Shown: in pieces, positions 63,863-64,000 of the stretch
How positions within the stretch are numbered: position 1 is the first letter of the stretch
Layout of the letters: every line of letters begins with the position of its first letter
Assembly: GCF_001294205.1 (NCBI RefSeq)
Contig: NZ_LAQT01000007.1
Coordinates: 1-64,000, forward strand
DNA length: 64,000 nt
Direction of reading: 5' to 3'
Origin: Amantichitinum ursilacus
GTDB taxonomy: Bacteria > Pseudomonadota > Gammaproteobacteria > Burkholderiales > Chitinibacteraceae
Notes under the pieces: model-generated
Told to the model about the DNA's origin: nothing
What the model saw: only the letters and a program-made list of their open reading frames with translations
The model's database searches: none
Position numbers and translations under genes: made by a program

Positions 63863-64000
63863 GTTTGCCGCCGTGCAGGCGGCTTAGAAGAGTCCCGCGT
63901 AGCAATAGCGCCCGTGTAGCATGTTTGCCGCCGTGCAGGCGGCTTAGAAGTGGGTAAGGACACCACCAACGCGATTGTGACTGTTTGCCGCCGTGCAGGC
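63863..64000 (+). CRISPR. type I-F CRISPR array, first two full repeats and part of a third
   Basis: A 28-base repeat GTTTGCCGCCGTGCAGGCGG+CTTAGAAG starts at 63863, 63923 and 63983 (the last cut at the window edge), separated by spacers of exactly 32 bases. The period of 60 and the stem GCCGCC-GTGCA-GGCGGC with the following TTAGAA match type I-F arrays cleaved by Csy4. Repeats are identical. The array continues to the right of the window. Confidence 0.97.

Noticed and set aside
63769-64000. Possible protein frames across the CRISPR array
   Set aside because: The 60-base periodicity with identical 28-base units explains the sequence fully.

Overview
This window most likely comes from a betaproteobacterium of the Neisseriales type (Chitinibacteraceae or Chromobacteriaceae-like). 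I infer this from the GC-rich core, the alaA/hom/thrC arrangement, PEP-CTERM proteins, a CdiA-type contact-dependent inhibition locus and a type I-F CRISPR system. No rRNA or tRNA is visible, so the placement is tentative.

Bases 1 to about 20,570 form a polymorphic-toxin locus read entirely rightwards. It opens with the C-terminal part of a CdiA-like exoprotein and its immunity gene. It then runs through a second CdiA module without an N terminus (Tox-REase-5-like tip with an Imm52-like partner) and a long series of AT-richer immunity genes. Recognisable or likely families among these are DUF596, YezG-like, Imm42 and PoNi. Several immunity genes are preceded by only a short tail of their lost toxin, and several are frameshifted. 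The locus is punctuated by three near-identical modules, each made of a UUCG terminator, a promoter carrying a GAAC-N4-GTTC palindrome, a structured leader, an 80-residue gene of unknown function and a second terminator. Two of the three are followed at the same point by filamentous-haemagglutinin coding sequence. This repeated module is the best candidate for something undescribed.

Bases 20,570 to 27,020 are ordinary chromosome: a periplasmic protein, a coupled pair of PEP-CTERM proteins, an alpha/beta-hydrolase lipoprotein, a cation/proton antiporter, a left-handed beta-helix acyltransferase/carbonic-anhydrase-like protein, an aldo/keto reductase and a small unrecognised gene.

Bases 27,210 to 39,797 are a leftward cluster of thirteen genes for L-rhamnose. 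It encodes an ABC importer (rhaS, rhaP, rhaQ, rhaT), a mutarotase and the non-phosphorylating diketo-hydrolase route (dehydrogenase, lactonase, dehydratase, keto-deoxy-rhamnonate dehydrogenase, hydrolase). That route ends in pyruvate and L-lactate, and the lutABC genes for L-lactate oxidation sit at the distal end of the same cluster. A LysR regulator is divergent at 39,985.

Bases 40,846 to 55,620 hold a tandem duplication rich in GGGTGGGTC palindromes, osmC, a response regulator with a double KaiC ATPase, a DsbA-family protein, an amino-acid ABC transporter with an internal terminator, the alaA-GNAT-hom-thrC group and a nucleoside uptake group (Tsx-like porin, DMT permease, NupG-like symporter).

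Bases 55,696 to the end are a type I-F CRISPR-Cas locus in an unusual order: cas2-3 on the minus strand and apparently frameshifted, then divergent csy1-csy2-csy3-csy4-cas1, a leader, and an array with 28-base repeats and 32-base spacers that runs off the window.
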